From positions 1-21,344 of the forward strand of contig CAKUKJ010000003.1 in NCBI GenBank assembly GCA_934662525.1: a DNA stretch of 21,344 nucleotides. Reading direction: 5' to 3'. This stretch comes from an uncultured Coriobacteriales bacterium. Its GTDB lineage: Bacteria > Actinomycetota > Coriobacteriia > Coriobacteriales > UMGS124. This document shows, piece by piece, positions 1 through 8,451 of this stretch; the first letter of the stretch is position 1, and the number at the start of each line of letters is the position of its first letter. The translations under genes were made by a program, and so were the position numbers. The notes beneath the pieces are model-generated. The model did no database searches. It was not told the origin of the DNA and worked only from the letters and a program-made list of their open reading frames with translations.

Positions 1-46
1 GGGCTTCGTGGATTGTGGGAAAGCGGCGTTGGCGGCCCTCCTCAGG

Positions 47-1606
47 CTACTCCTCCACCTGCTCGAAGTAGGTGGCGTCCTTGCCGCACAGGGGGCAGAC
101 GAAGTCGGCGGGCAGCTCGGTGCCCTCGCACTCGTAGATGTAGCCGCACACGGTGCACTTCCAGGTGGTGGTGACGTCGGAGGCCTTCTCGGCAGCCTCC
201 ACGGTGCCGGCGGCAGGCTCGGCGTTGGTGGAGGTGGGGATGGCTGCCGCGGCGGAGTCGTCACCGGAAAGCGAGGCGGCGATAGCGGTGGCGAGGTCGG
301 TGAGCTGGTCGACGTTGGCCTCGTTGGGCGTGGAGCGGATGGTCACGAGGTCGCCGATCTGCTCCATGCCAGGCATCTGGGCAACGAGGTCCTGCATGAG
401 CTGGCCGGCGGCCGGGCTCCACGAGCCGTTCTCCACGAAGGCGACCTTGCGGTTCTGCATGTTGTGGGCAACGAGATCGTTGAGGAAGTTCTTCATGGGC
501 GTGAAGATGCCCATGTTGTACGTGGCAGAGCAGAACACCAGGTGAGAGGCACGGAACGACTCGGCGATGAGATAGCTGCCGTGCGTCTTGGAGACGTCGT
601 AGACCTTGACGTCGTTGACCCCTGCCTGCGAGAGCTGGGATGCCAGAATGTTGGCGGCGTTCTCGGTGCCGCCGTAGATGGAGCCGTAGAAGATGACGAC
701 TGCCTCGTCCTCAGGCGTGTAGCTCGACCACTTGTCGTACTTGTCGATGATCCAGGCGAGGTCGTCGCGCCAGATGGGGCCGTGCGTGGCGCACAGCATG
801 GAGATGTCGAGCGTGGCGGCCTTGGCGAGCACGTCCTGGACCTGCGGGCCGTACTTGCCCACGATGTTGCAGTAGTAGCGGCGCTCCTCGTCGAGCCACT
901 TTTCCTTGAAGTTGACCTGGTCGGCGTACATGTTGCCGTCGAGCGCGCCGAAGCAGCCGAACGCGTCGGCGCTGAAGAGGATGCCCGTCGTGGCGTCAAA
1001 GGTCACCATGACCTCGGGCCAGTGCACCATGGGCGCCTCGACGAAGGCGAGCGTGTGCGCGCCGACGTTGAGCGTGTCGCCCTCTGCGGCGGTGATGACG
1101 CGGTCGGAGATGTCGATGCCCTCGAAGAACTGGCCGATCATGGCCTGGGCAAGCGCCGTGGTCACGAGCGTGCACTCGGGGTAGCGCGTGAGCACCTGCG
1201 CCACGCCGGAGGCATGGTCGGGCTCCATGTGGTCGACGATGAGGTAGTCGAGCGTGCGGCCGTCGAGCACGGCCTCGATGTTCTCGAAGTACTGGCCGAT
1301 GACGGAGCGATCCACCGTGTCGATGAGGACGGTCTGCTCGTCGAGCAGCAGGTAGGAGTTGTAGGCCACGCCGTGGTCGAGCGGGTAGACGTTCTCAAAG
1401 AGGGCAAGGCGCTTGTCACAGGCGCCGACCCACCACAGGTCGTCGTTGATCTGGCGGGCGTTGGCCTTGCCGACGAAGAACTCGGTCTTCGTGGAGTTCG
1501 TGTACGCCTGGGCCTGCGGCACGCGCAGGGCGGCGATTGCGGCGAGCGCGGCAGCCCCGCCGACGGAGGCCTTCATGAAATTGCGGCGGCTGGTGGTGGT
1601 GTCCAT
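47..1606 (-). CDS. Tat-exported flavodiiron protein (A-type flavoprotein) with C-terminal rubredoxin domain
   Basis: The predicted protein (519 aa) should reduce O2 to water (or NO to N2O) at a non-haem di-iron site fed by FMN. I start at the ATG at 1606 because AGGAGAGG lies just upstream; the frame stays open further upstream. Residues 6-12 (SRRNFMK) plus a hydrophobic stretch ending AQA at 34 form a twin-arginine signal. The metallo-beta-lactamase-like domain carries the full ligand set H126-x-E128-x-D130-H131, H195, D214 and H275. A flavodoxin domain begins near 303 (phosphate-loop-like FYGSIYGGTEN). After an Ala/Ser/Thr linker (about 445-480) come rubredoxin cysteines C484, C487, C504, C507. 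It follows a rubrerythrin gene by 117 bp, fitting an oxidative-defence unit. The fused rubredoxin supplies the electron-entry domain; the donor outside the membrane is unknown. Domain identity is certain from motifs; export is inferred from the signal. Confidence 0.93.
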   Translation of the reverse strand: MDTTTSRRNFMKASVGGAAALAAIAALRVPQAQAYTNSTKTEFFVGKANARQINDDLWWVGACDKRLALFENVYPLDHGVAYNSYLLLDEQTVLIDTVDRSVIGQYFENIEAVLDGRTLDYLIVDHMEPDHASGVAQVLTRYPECTLVTTALAQAMIGQFFEGIDISDRVITAAEGDTLNVGAHTLAFVEAPMVHWPEVMVTFDATTGILFSADAFGCFGALDGNMYADQVNFKEKWLDEERRYYCNIVGKYGPQVQDVLAKAATLDISMLCATHGPIWRDDLAWIIDKYDKWSSYTPEDEAVVIFYGSIYGGTENAANILASQLSQAGVNDVKVYDVSKTHGSYLIAESFRASHLVFCSATYNMGIFTPMKNFLNDLVAHNMQNRKVAFVENGSWSPAAGQLMQDLVAQMPGMEQIGDLVTIRSTPNEANVDQLTDLATAIAASLSGDDSAAAAIPTSTNAEPAAGTVEAAEKASDVTTTWKCTVCGYIYECEGTELPADFVCPLCGKDATYFEQVEE

Positions 1607-1693
1607 GGTGGTTCCCCTCTCCTGTTGTGGCCCTTGGGGCCGTCTGAGAAACATACCTGTAGAACGGGCAGAACGCGTGAAACCTAGAACGGC

Positions 1694-1714
1694 CGGACAA
1701 GGCGGGCTTGTCCG
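1694..1714 (-). terminator. Hairpin between rubrerythrin and flavodiiron genes
   Basis: A perfect 8-bp stem CGGACAAG/CTTGTCCG with a 5-nt loop lies 9 bp past the rubrerythrin stop. No T-run follows on the minus strand, so it could be a weak or partial terminator, an mRNA-stabilising 3' end, or an attenuator limiting read-through into the flavodiiron gene. Confidence 0.45.
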
Positions 1715-1723
1715 CGCCGACCC

Positions 1724-2335
1724 TTAACCGAAATAGCGCTTGAGCAGGCCTTCGAAGGCGTGCCCGTGGCGAGCCTCGTCGCGGGCCATCTCATGCACGG
1801 TGTCGTGGATGGCGTCGAGGTTTGCCTCCTTGGCGCGGCGCGCCAGGTCGGCCTTGCCGGCAGTCGCGCCCTTCTCGGCGGCCACGCGCATCTCGAGGTT
1901 CTTCTTCGTGGAGTCCGTGACGACATCCCCGAGCAGCTCGGCGAACTTGGCGGCGTGCCCGGCCTCCTCGAAGGCGGCCTTCTCCCAATACGCGCCGATC
2001 TCGGCATAGCCCTCGCGCTCGGCGACGCGAGCCATGGCCAGGTACATGCCGACCTCGCAGCACTCCCCCTCGAAGTTGGCACGCAGGTCGGCCACGATGT
2101 CGGCCGGGACGTTCTCAAGCTTGCCGACGCCCACGACGTGCTCGGCGGCATAGCCTTCCGGCGTGGCATCACCAGGCTGGGCAGGCTTTCCAGCTGCGTC
2201 CGCGTCAGAACCGGCGACGGTCAGCTTCTCAAACCTCTCACCAGGACACTTGCACTGGGGGCACGCATAATCGGCAGGCATGTCCCCCTCGAACTCAGCG
2301 ACATATCCACAGATAGGGCAGCGGTACTGGGTCAC
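1724..2335 (-). CDS. Rubrerythrin with N-terminal rubredoxin domain (reverse rubrerythrin type)
   Basis: This 203-aa cytoplasmic non-haem di-iron protein should act as an NAD(P)H-linked peroxide (possibly O2) reductase together with a rubredoxin reductase. The GTG start at 2335 is chosen because GTGGAGGAAAC precedes it; the open frame reaches 2461, but that extension is low-complexity and runs through a hairpin. Rubredoxin cysteines are C6, C9, C25 and C28, at the N-terminus rather than the C-terminus as in classical rubrerythrin. The ferritin-like four-helix part follows, with E91/E94, the E124-x-x-H127 pair, and the typical end DEARHGHAFEGLL (E187-x-x-H190). It has its own AT-rich promoter and is followed by the flavodiiron gene, so the two probably form one O2/peroxide defence unit. 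No signal peptide is visible, unlike its neighbour. Confidence 0.93.
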   Translation of the reverse strand: MTQYRCPICGYVAEFEGDMPADYACPQCKCPGERFEKLTVAGSDADAAGKPAQPGDATPEGYAAEHVVGVGKLENVPADIVADLRANFEGECCEVGMYLAMARVAEREGYAEIGAYWEKAAFEEAGHAAKFAELLGDVVTDSTKKNLEMRVAAEKGATAGKADLARRAKEANLDAIHDTVHEMARDEARHGHAFEGLLKRYFG

Positions 2336-2423
2336 CGTTTCCTCCACTCTCCTCGACCCCGAAGGGCCTCCCGAAACCCGTCGGCCGCCCGTTGGCGCCG
2401 TGGCCGCCGAGCGGCTTGTCAAT

Positions 2424-2467
2424 GAAAAGTCCCATGCCGCCAGCCCTCCCGGCCACGGCATGGGACT
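2424..2467 (-). terminator. Strong hairpin with T-tract upstream of rubrerythrin
   Basis: A perfect 12-bp inverted repeat (AGTCCCATGCCG / CGGCATGGGACT, 16-nt loop) is followed on the minus strand by TTTTCATT. It has the shape of an intrinsic terminator for the C69 peptidase gene ending at 2551. Its upstream arm touches the -10 box of the rubrerythrin promoter, so it lies inside or at the very start of the rubrerythrin leader. Confidence 0.65.
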
Positions 2468-2496
2468 ATCTTATTAGTATTGATTCCTATTTGCAA
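2468..2496 (-). promoter_or_regulatory. Sigma-70-type promoter for rubrerythrin
   Basis: On the minus strand TTGCAA (2491-2496) and TAAGAT (2468-2473) are separated by exactly 17 nt in a markedly AT-rich island of an otherwise GC-rich region. Start of transcription would be near 2461, giving a leader of roughly 125 nt. A short dyad AATC-tttt-GATT (2502-2513) sits just upstream of the -35 and could be a regulator site; I cannot assign it to a known regulator. Confidence 0.55.
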
Positions 2497-2550
2497 GAAG
2501 TAATCAAAAGATTATGAATCCGTTCACCCCACGTTCGGCATATGGTCGCT

Positions 2551-4071
2551 TTAGCCGTCCGAACGAGAGAAGGCGTTCTTCATAAGCAGGCTCGACGCAT
2601 AGAGCACCTTGTCGAGCACGTCGGTCGTCTCCTCCTTGAGCTTGCGGGCCATCTCCTCGTTTGCCTGACGCAGCACCGGCTCGGCCGCCTTGTAGTCGAG
2701 GCCCTCCTGGGCGACCTTCTTGTCGGTGGCGTTAAGCATGGCATGGCCCAGGCCGCCCACTTTGAGCTGGTAGCGCTCGATATGCGGGGCGCACGTGGCG
2801 AAGTGCGGGTCGGCGATGGCGGCGATGAGGCGGTTGGCCCAGTAGAAGCTCTCGGTCGTGGGCTTGTCGGGCGTCACCGACAGGTATGCAGGAACCTCGT
2901 CTACCGCCGGGTAGAACGGCACGAGCGCGTTGAAGGGGTTTGAGCCGAACGCGATCCACTGCACGGCCGTCGTGGCCTCGGGCTTGCCGGGGCGCAGCTG
3001 CACCACGGAGAGCTGGCAGTTGCGGTTGATGCCGATTGCGCGGTACTTGCCCCGCTCGTCAGGGCAACCGGGGCGGCCATAGGGGTCGTAGGGAGTGCCC
3101 TGATAGTGCAGGGAGAGCGCATACTTCACGTCCTCCACGGTGATCTTGCGCTCGGGCACGCAATCCCACGGTAGCACGTCGCTCTCTGGGCCCATGTCGG
3201 CCCCAGGGCCGTCCCACACGAACGTCGTGGGGTTGAGGAAGCGCTGGATGGCCCAGGTGCGCGGCGTGTTGTACACATGGTCGGAGTCGCTGGCCGAGCC
3301 GAACGCCTCACGGGGGTTGAACGTGCCCTCGGGGGTCGCATCCAGTCCCTCGGCCTCGAACCGCAGGGTCAGGTCGAGGTGGTTCTCGGCCATCCACTCG
3401 CGCAGGTCGGCGCTGCACAGGTGCTCGGCCTGAGCGCCGAAGGCGTCATCAAGGTCGAACGAGTCGATGGAGAGCTGGTTGGGCACCACGACATAGGCGT
3501 CGTCAGGCACGCGCCGAGCAATCCAGTGGTGGCCGCCCACCGTCTCAAGCCACCAGATCTCGTCCACGTCCTGGAAGGCAATGCCGTTCATCTCATAGGT
3601 GCCGTAGCGCTCGAGCAGGCCTCCCAGGCGCAGCACGCCCTCGCGGGCCGAGCGGATGTAGGGCAGCACGAGCGTGAGCATGTCCTCCTCGCCGATGCCG
3701 CCGGGCACCTCGGGGTTTGCGCCCTGGGCGGGCTGGAGGCGCACGAGCGGGTCGGCCCCGAGCACGCGCTCGTTGGTGGTGAGCGTCTCGGTCTCGCTCA
3801 TGGAGACGTTGGCCTCGTTGACGCCCGCCTCGCCCCAGATACCCTCTTTGAGGTCGGCGTTGGGCACGCTGGAATAGCGCATGGGCTCCTCAGGCAGGTC
3901 GATCTCGAGATGCGAGATGACGCAACGGTAACGGCGCGGCTGCTCGGAGGGACTCACGATGTTGTAGCGCTTCGCGGTGAACTGGCCACCGGGTGCGTCC
4001 TCGTTGCGCGCGACAATGGTGGAGCCGTCGTAGCTGGCATTCTTGCCTACAAGCAAGGTGGTACAGGGCAT
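2551..4071 (-). CDS. C69 family dipeptidase (PepD-like N-terminal-nucleophile peptidase)
   Basis: The 506-aa product resembles peptidase family C69 dipeptidases, which cleave dipeptides with an N-terminal nucleophile cysteine. The start MPCTTLLVGKNASYDGSTIV matches the family signature: a Cys at position 3 followed by VGK.AS.DGST..ARNED. The open frame continues upstream to 4644, but that extension is proline/arginine-rich antisense-like translation of the neighbouring gene. The ATG at 4071 has AAGGAGC in front of it. There is no signal peptide or membrane segment, so the enzyme is predicted to be cytoplasmic and to serve peptide catabolism, a major energy source for asaccharolytic anaerobes. 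It lies 64 bp downstream of the large surface-protein gene with a hairpin in between, so it is either the second gene of that unit or separately initiated. The family call is firm; substrate range is not visible. Confidence 0.92.
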   Translation of the reverse strand: MPCTTLLVGKNASYDGSTIVARNEDAPGGQFTAKRYNIVSPSEQPRRYRCVISHLEIDLPEEPMRYSSVPNADLKEGIWGEAGVNEANVSMSETETLTTNERVLGADPLVRLQPAQGANPEVPGGIGEEDMLTLVLPYIRSAREGVLRLGGLLERYGTYEMNGIAFQDVDEIWWLETVGGHHWIARRVPDDAYVVVPNQLSIDSFDLDDAFGAQAEHLCSADLREWMAENHLDLTLRFEAEGLDATPEGTFNPREAFGSASDSDHVYNTPRTWAIQRFLNPTTFVWDGPGADMGPESDVLPWDCVPERKITVEDVKYALSLHYQGTPYDPYGRPGCPDERGKYRAIGINRNCQLSVVQLRPGKPEATTAVQWIAFGSNPFNALVPFYPAVDEVPAYLSVTPDKPTTESFYWANRLIAAIADPHFATCAPHIERYQLKVGGLGHAMLNATDKKVAQEGLDYKAAEPVLRQANEEMARKLKEETTDVLDKVLYASSLLMKNAFSRSDG

Positions 4072-4093
4072 GGTTTTGCTCCTTATACATGGA

Positions 4094-4121
4094 GGGGGCA
4101 CGGGATGTCTCCCATGCCCCC
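4094..4121 (-). terminator. Hairpin between surface-protein and peptidase genes
   Basis: The minus strand reads GGGGGCATGGGA, a 4-nt loop, then TCCCGTGCCCCC: a 12-bp stem with one G-U pair. It begins 14 bp after the surface-protein stop. No T-run follows, so it may only partly terminate and could lower expression of the downstream peptidase. Confidence 0.5.
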
Positions 4122-4135
4122 GGCGAATAGGACTG

Positions 4136-7100
4136 CTATTTCTTCGGCGTCTTCGGCGCGGCATGCTTGCCGATAGGCTCGTCGTCCTCGGCGGCATGGC
4201 GGCGTTTGGCCATGATGAAGGCGACGGCCGCGACGAGGGCGGCCCCCAGCCCGGCGAGCGTCGCGATGATCCAGGCAGGCAGGCCCGATTGCTGCTTGTC
4301 GTCTGAAGGCGCGCTGGTAGACGAGGTCGTCTTGCTCGGCGCAGACGACGTTGTGCCGGTCGAGGCGACAGGGGCGGAGGAGCCCGCAGCGCCCGACGTT
4401 CCAGCAGAGGAGGTCGAGCCAGAGGGCACCTGGGCAGCGGAGCCGGCGGAGGCAGAGGCAGATGGCTTTTCGGCGGCGGATCCGGAGGACGGCGTCGCCG
4501 AGTCATCGGAAGCCGCGTCGGCATCGTCGGTGTCTTGGGCAGCGGTGTCCTTGGCGGGAGCGTCCTCCTGGGAGCCGGCGGCGTCCTCGGCAGCGACGGA
4601 AGATGCCCCGTCCTTGTCAGACGCTGCCTCAGCTGCCGGTTCATCGGCGGGGGGCTCTTCCTCCTTCACATGCACGGTAACCTCGACGCCTTGCTGGGCG
4701 GCCTGCACCTCGCCGGAGACGTCGACGTCGGTACCCGCCTCGAACTCGGAAGCCTTAGGCATGTCCCACGTCACAGCCTCCTGCGTGACCTCGCCGTTCG
4801 ACCAGGTCACCTGGGCTGTGTCGGGGAGTTGAGGCAACTGGCCAGGCTCGACCTCAAGGGCGGCCCCGTCATCCGAGGCGGCAAGCTCGACGGCCGTCGC
4901 CTCAGGTTGCTTGACTTCGACCGTGGCGGTCACAGAATCGGCGACACCGGCGACCGTTCCTTGCACAGAAACCGTCCCTACCTGCGACGTGTCAACGTCT
5001 TCCCAGGTCACAGGCTCGTCGGTCACATCGCCGTTCGACCAGGTGACGCCCACCGTCGCAGGAAGCTGGGGAGTCTCGCCCGTCCATACAGGCTCGATGG
5101 CGGGCACCTGCACCTCAGTGACCGTCGCGGGGGACACCTCGATCGCAGCGCTCACAGACTGGCCGGTGGATCCCACCGTGCCCGCAAGTTCCACCGTGCC
5201 GCCGTCACGGCCTGAGAGCACGGCCGCTTGGTCGTCGGTGAGGTCGGCCCACTGCACCGGCTCGTCAGTCACAGAGCCGTCCGACCAGGTGACAGGCACG
5301 GTTTGGGGAAGCGCGGCAATCGCATCGGAGACCGCCGCGCCCGCAGGCACGCTTGCCTCGATAGGCTGGGCGTCGTTGATGGAGATGGGTTCGGGCTGCT
5401 TCACCTCATAAGATGCGACGACTGCGTCCGAGAGGCCCTCGGCCGTGCCTTGGACGCTGCATGGGCCGGCCTGCGTCGTGTCGGGCACGCCCCACGTAAC
5501 GGGTTCCTCGGTCACGTCGCCGTTCGACCAGGTGACAGACGCGGTCTGGGGAAGCTCGACCGTACCCCCCACCCACACGTCGCCCTCAACGGGGGCGACC
5601 TCGGCCGAAACGGGCGTCGCGGGGGCCACTGTCAGCTCGGCATTCACCGTCAGGCCCGTGTCACCCACCGTTCCCACAAGCTGGATTGTGCCGCCCTCGC
5701 GCGAGACAAGCGTCGCAAGCTGCTCGTCGGTGAGATCGGGCCAAGCAACCGGCTCATCGGTCGCGGAGCCGTCCGACCAGGTGACAGACGCGGTCTGGGG
5801 AAGCGCCGCAAGGGCGTCTTGCGCAGACGTGCCGCTCGGCACGCCCGCAGTCTCCCGCCCAAGGCTCACGCTCTCGGCCTCCAGCGCCTTGACCTCGACG
5901 GTCGCCTCAACGGGATCGGCCAGGCACGCCACCGTACCTTGGGCAACAACGGTACCAGGCTGCGAGGTGTCGACGTCACCCCAGACGACGGGCTCGTCGG
6001 TCACATCCTGGTTAGACCACGTGACGGAGACGGTCTCGGGGAAACTGGGAGCGTAGCCCACCCAAACCTCCCGGGAGGGAACCTCCACAGCAGACACCGC
6101 AAAGGCGGGGTCGACCGTTACCTGCATAGTCGCCTGCTCGCCCGTATCGCCGACGGTGCCGTACAGCGTGAAGGAGCCGCCCTCGCGGGCAGACAGCACC
6201 GCCTCTTGCTCGGGCGTGAGGTCGTCCCAAGCGACGGGCTCCTCAGTCACGCTGCCGTCGGACCACGTGACGAATGCCGTGTCGCCCTTCAGGGCGTCGG
6301 CAAGAGCCGCGATTCCCATCTCACTTGGCATGCTCTGAGTGGCATATTGATAATCCTGCCCTTGCACCTCGGCGACCTCAAGCGCCTTCACCGTGACCTG
6401 CGCCACAACAGGCGCGGCAAGCCCGGCAACCTCGCCCGAGACCTCGAACTCGCCAGGCTGCGAGGCGTCAAGCGCGTCCCAGCCCACAGCTTCGTCGGTC
6501 ACATCGCCGTTCGACCACGTAACGGCCACCGTATCGGGAAGCACGGGCGTGCCCCCCACCCAGATCTCCTGGACGGCGGGGGCCTCGGCGGAAACCGGCG
6601 TCGCAGGGCCCACGGTCACGATGGCGCTCACGGCCTCGCCGGTGGCCTCCACGGTACCCGCGACCTCAAACTCGCCGCCCTCGCGGCTTGCGACCACCGC
6701 AAGCTGCTCGTCGGTGAGCGCGCCCCACGTCACAGGCTCCTCGGTCGTCGCGCCGCCTGACCAGACGACGGTCGCCGTCTGGGGCAGCTCGGGCGTGCCG
6801 CCCGAGGCCACATCCACGTCGAACGACGCGCCCGGGTCGACCTCTTCGGGCACGGCGACGACGTTCACCTCTGCGCTGGCCACGACCTGCGTGCCGGTGA
6901 CGACCTGCAGCGTCGCCGCACCGGATGCAAAGCCGTCTTCAGCCTGGAGCACACCGTCGACGACATGGCCCACCACCGCGCCGTCTTGCACCACCTGCAC
7001 GTCGGCCTGGGCAAGCAGCTCCGTGGAGTCGATGGCCACGCCGTCCTCGCGGCCCACCGCGTTGCCCGCAAGCGTCGTGGTGGCGTTCAGGCCCAGCTCC

Positions 7101-8161
7101 ACGGGCTGGCCGGCCGTCAGGGTGTCGGGAGCCACAAGCTGCAGGCTCAGGTTGTCGCGCCGCACGTTGACACCCTGGTAGATGGCACCGCCCGTTGTGG
7201 GCGCATACGTCGCGTCGCCGTCGGTCTCAGGGGCGTCGTCGCCAAAGACGCAGACGATGTAGACCTCCTGGTTCGAGAGCATAACGGCGGCCATGCCCAC
7301 GGCCTTGGCGTCGTTTGAGACGGCGTTGGCATACTCGCCCGTGAGGTAGTACACGTTGCTCGTGGGGCCGTACCAATAGGCGTCGGACTCCACATACCAG
7401 GCGTCAAGCGCGCCCTGCACGCTCGTGAGGTTTGAGACGTTGACGCCCGTGATGTGGGTCTTTGAGAAGAACGTGTTGCCCTCCCCCGCCACGACGCTGC
7501 CCGAACCGTCCAGGCGTTCAAGCGCGCTCGCGTCTCCCCCGCCCAAGGCGAGCTCGACGGCCAGCTCCTGCGCGGCAAACGCAAGCGAGTCGCTCCACAC
7601 GAGGGGCTCGCCCGTGATGGCGTTGCCCTCGGCATCGTGCGCGCCCTTTTGGGCGGCCTGCGCGCGCCAGGCGTTCATCTGGCGGATGGTGATGTCGGTG
7701 TCCACCATCATGGAGGCGCCCCACACCCACAGCGTCACGCAATCGTCGGTGGGCGCGCACTCCGGATCGACCTTCTCGGCGGCGGGCAGTACCTCGCCCT
7801 CGGCCGCTCCATGGCGCTTCTCAGGAGCGCCCACCGGGTCCATGCCGGGGCGGGGGTTCTCGCCGCTGTCGTCGGGCAAAGCGGGCGGCTCGCCGCTCAT
7901 CGCGTCGCGCAGGGCGGAGATGTCGGAGGCGTTGGACACCGGCGTGCCGGTCTGCGTCTCGTCGGCGGCGCCCTGCGACCCGGCAGCCTGGGTGCCCGCG
8001 TCTTGCGACGACTCGGCCTCGCCCGAGCTCGCTGCGGCAACCTGCTCCGTCGAGGCAGTGTCGGCCAGGGCGGGGGCCGTGCACGCCAGGGCACCCGCCG
8101 TGAGCAAGGTGGCCCCCGCCACGGCAACCCTGCGGGCAAGCCAGCTGTTCTCTTCGCTCAT
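4136..8161 (-). CDS. Large cell-surface protein: CAP-like domain, nine Ig-like repeats, C-terminal membrane anchor
   Basis: The 1341-aa product is predicted to be exported and displayed on the cell surface. The ATG at 8161 is preferred (AAAGGAT in front; Sec signal 1-33 ending ALA). Residues 34-140 are an Ala/Ser/Thr/Gly-rich linker. Residues about 155-306 look like a CAP/SCP (PF00188-like) domain, recognised from its overall pattern rather than a complete catalytic motif. About 437-1160 hold nine Ig-like modules of the Big_4 type, each built around VTWS-x-G-x-VT-[DE]-E-x-V-x-W. Then come an acidic and Ser/Ala/Thr-rich stalk and a hydrophobic segment near 1292-1315 followed by KRR. There is no LPxTG box, so anchoring is by the transmembrane segment. 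Role unknown: adhesion or envelope binding is the usual guess for this architecture. It is divergent from the MOSC gene. Confidence 0.88.
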   Translation of the reverse strand: MSEENSWLARRVAVAGATLLTAGALACTAPALADTASTEQVAAASSGEAESSQDAGTQAAGSQGAADETQTGTPVSNASDISALRDAMSGEPPALPDDSGENPRPGMDPVGAPEKRHGAAEGEVLPAAEKVDPECAPTDDCVTLWVWGASMMVDTDITIRQMNAWRAQAAQKGAHDAEGNAITGEPLVWSDSLAFAAQELAVELALGGGDASALERLDGSGSVVAGEGNTFFSKTHITGVNVSNLTSVQGALDAWYVESDAYWYGPTSNVYYLTGEYANAVSNDAKAVGMAAVMLSNQEVYIVCVFGDDAPETDGDATYAPTTGGAIYQGVNVRRDNLSLQLVAPDTLTAGQPVELGLNATTTLAGNAVGREDGVAIDSTELLAQADVQVVQDGAVVGHVVDGVLQAEDGFASGAATLQVVTGTQVVASAEVNVVAVPEEVDPGASFDVDVASGGTPELPQTATVVWSGGATTEEPVTWGALTDEQLAVVASREGGEFEVAGTVEATGEAVSAIVTVGPATPVSAEAPAVQEIWVGGTPVLPDTVAVTWSNGDVTDEAVGWDALDASQPGEFEVSGEVAGLAAPVVAQVTVKALEVAEVQGQDYQYATQSMPSEMGIAALADALKGDTAFVTWSDGSVTEEPVAWDDLTPEQEAVLSAREGGSFTLYGTVGDTGEQATMQVTVDPAFAVSAVEVPSREVWVGYAPSFPETVSVTWSNQDVTDEPVVWGDVDTSQPGTVVAQGTVACLADPVEATVEVKALEAESVSLGRETAGVPSGTSAQDALAALPQTASVTWSDGSATDEPVAWPDLTDEQLATLVSREGGTIQLVGTVGDTGLTVNAELTVAPATPVSAEVAPVEGDVWVGGTVELPQTASVTWSNGDVTEEPVTWGVPDTTQAGPCSVQGTAEGLSDAVVASYEVKQPEPISINDAQPIEASVPAGAAVSDAIAALPQTVPVTWSDGSVTDEPVQWADLTDDQAAVLSGRDGGTVELAGTVGSTGQSVSAAIEVSPATVTEVQVPAIEPVWTGETPQLPATVGVTWSNGDVTDEPVTWEDVDTSQVGTVSVQGTVAGVADSVTATVEVKQPEATAVELAASDDGAALEVEPGQLPQLPDTAQVTWSNGEVTQEAVTWDMPKASEFEAGTDVDVSGEVQAAQQGVEVTVHVKEEEPPADEPAAEAASDKDGASSVAAEDAAGSQEDAPAKDTAAQDTDDADAASDDSATPSSGSAAEKPSASASAGSAAQVPSGSTSSAGTSGAAGSSAPVASTGTTSSAPSKTTSSTSAPSDDKQQSGLPAWIIATLAGLGAALVAAVAFIMAKRRHAAEDDEPIGKHAAPKTPKK
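4680..6850 (-). repeat. Nine coding repeats of two alternating Ig-like module types
   Basis: In the surface protein the modules alternate strictly. Type A (modules 1, 3, 5, 7) has LT-x-[ED]-Q followed by REGG/RDGG and GTV. Type B (modules 2, 4, 6, 8) usually has WSNGDVT followed by D-[TA]-[ST]-Q-x-G. Module 9 is a divergent terminal copy. The pattern indicates amplification of a two-domain unit. At DNA level the CCGTTCGACCA/CCGTCCGACCA cores recur about every 250 bp. Confidence 0.85.
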
Positions 8162-8300
8162 ATCCTTTGGCAACCTTTCTCGCTCACGCGCAGATCCCCT
8201 GAAGGCAGGCGTCCGCGCGGCGAACATAGATGCCGCTAGTGTACTCCCCGCAGCCGAGAAAAACCGCAGGAAACGCCTTATGCTTTGCAGGGCATGCCAT

Positions 8301-8324
8301 GGATGCGGCCGTCACAGCGCATCC
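8301..8324. repeat. Inverted repeat in the divergent intergenic region
   Basis: GGATGCG and CGCATCC form a perfect 7-bp inverted repeat with a 10-nt spacer. It sits in the 290-bp gap (8162-8451) between the divergent surface-protein and MOSC genes. It may be an operator or a hairpin; the rest of the gap shows only weak promoter candidates. Confidence 0.3.
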
Positions 8325-8361
8325 CAACCGGTGCCATCGAGCGATTTGCTGCGCCGCGCCT

Positions 8362-8391
8362 GTTTTCTTCTGCGGGCAAATCCGCTACCAT
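8362..8391 (+). promoter_or_regulatory. Possible promoter for the MOSC gene
   Basis: GTTTTC (8362-8367) and TACCAT (8386-8391) are 18 nt apart, 60 bp upstream of the start codon. Both boxes are poor matches, so this is only the best candidate in the gap. Confidence 0.25.
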
Positions 8392-8451
8392 GCGCCTTAG
8401 CCGACTCCCGGCAGGGAACTGAGGGAGAGAAAACAAGGAGAGTAACCACAT

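Noticed and set aside
8..1687. Long plus-strand ORF of 559 codons
   Set aside because: It is antisense to the flavodiiron gene, Gly/Val/Ala/Arg-rich without domains, and results from GC-rich third-position bias.
4136..4330. LPxTG sorting signal in the large surface protein
   Set aside because: The C-terminus has a hydrophobic segment and KRR, but only SGLPAW before it and no T-G; it also continues about 25 residues after the basic cluster.
4072..4644. N-terminal extension of the C69 peptidase frame
   Set aside because: Pro/Arg/Ser-rich translation overlapping the end of the surface-protein gene; the family start with Cys3 and a ribosome site is at 4071.
5228..6760. Plus-strand ORF of 510 codons within the surface-protein gene
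   Set aside because: Repetitive His/Arg/Gly-rich antisense product of the Ig-module repeats.
8392..8451. Molybdenum-cofactor riboswitch ahead of the MOSC gene
   Set aside because: The short leader does not show the conserved motif, only ordinary purine-rich ribosome-site sequence.
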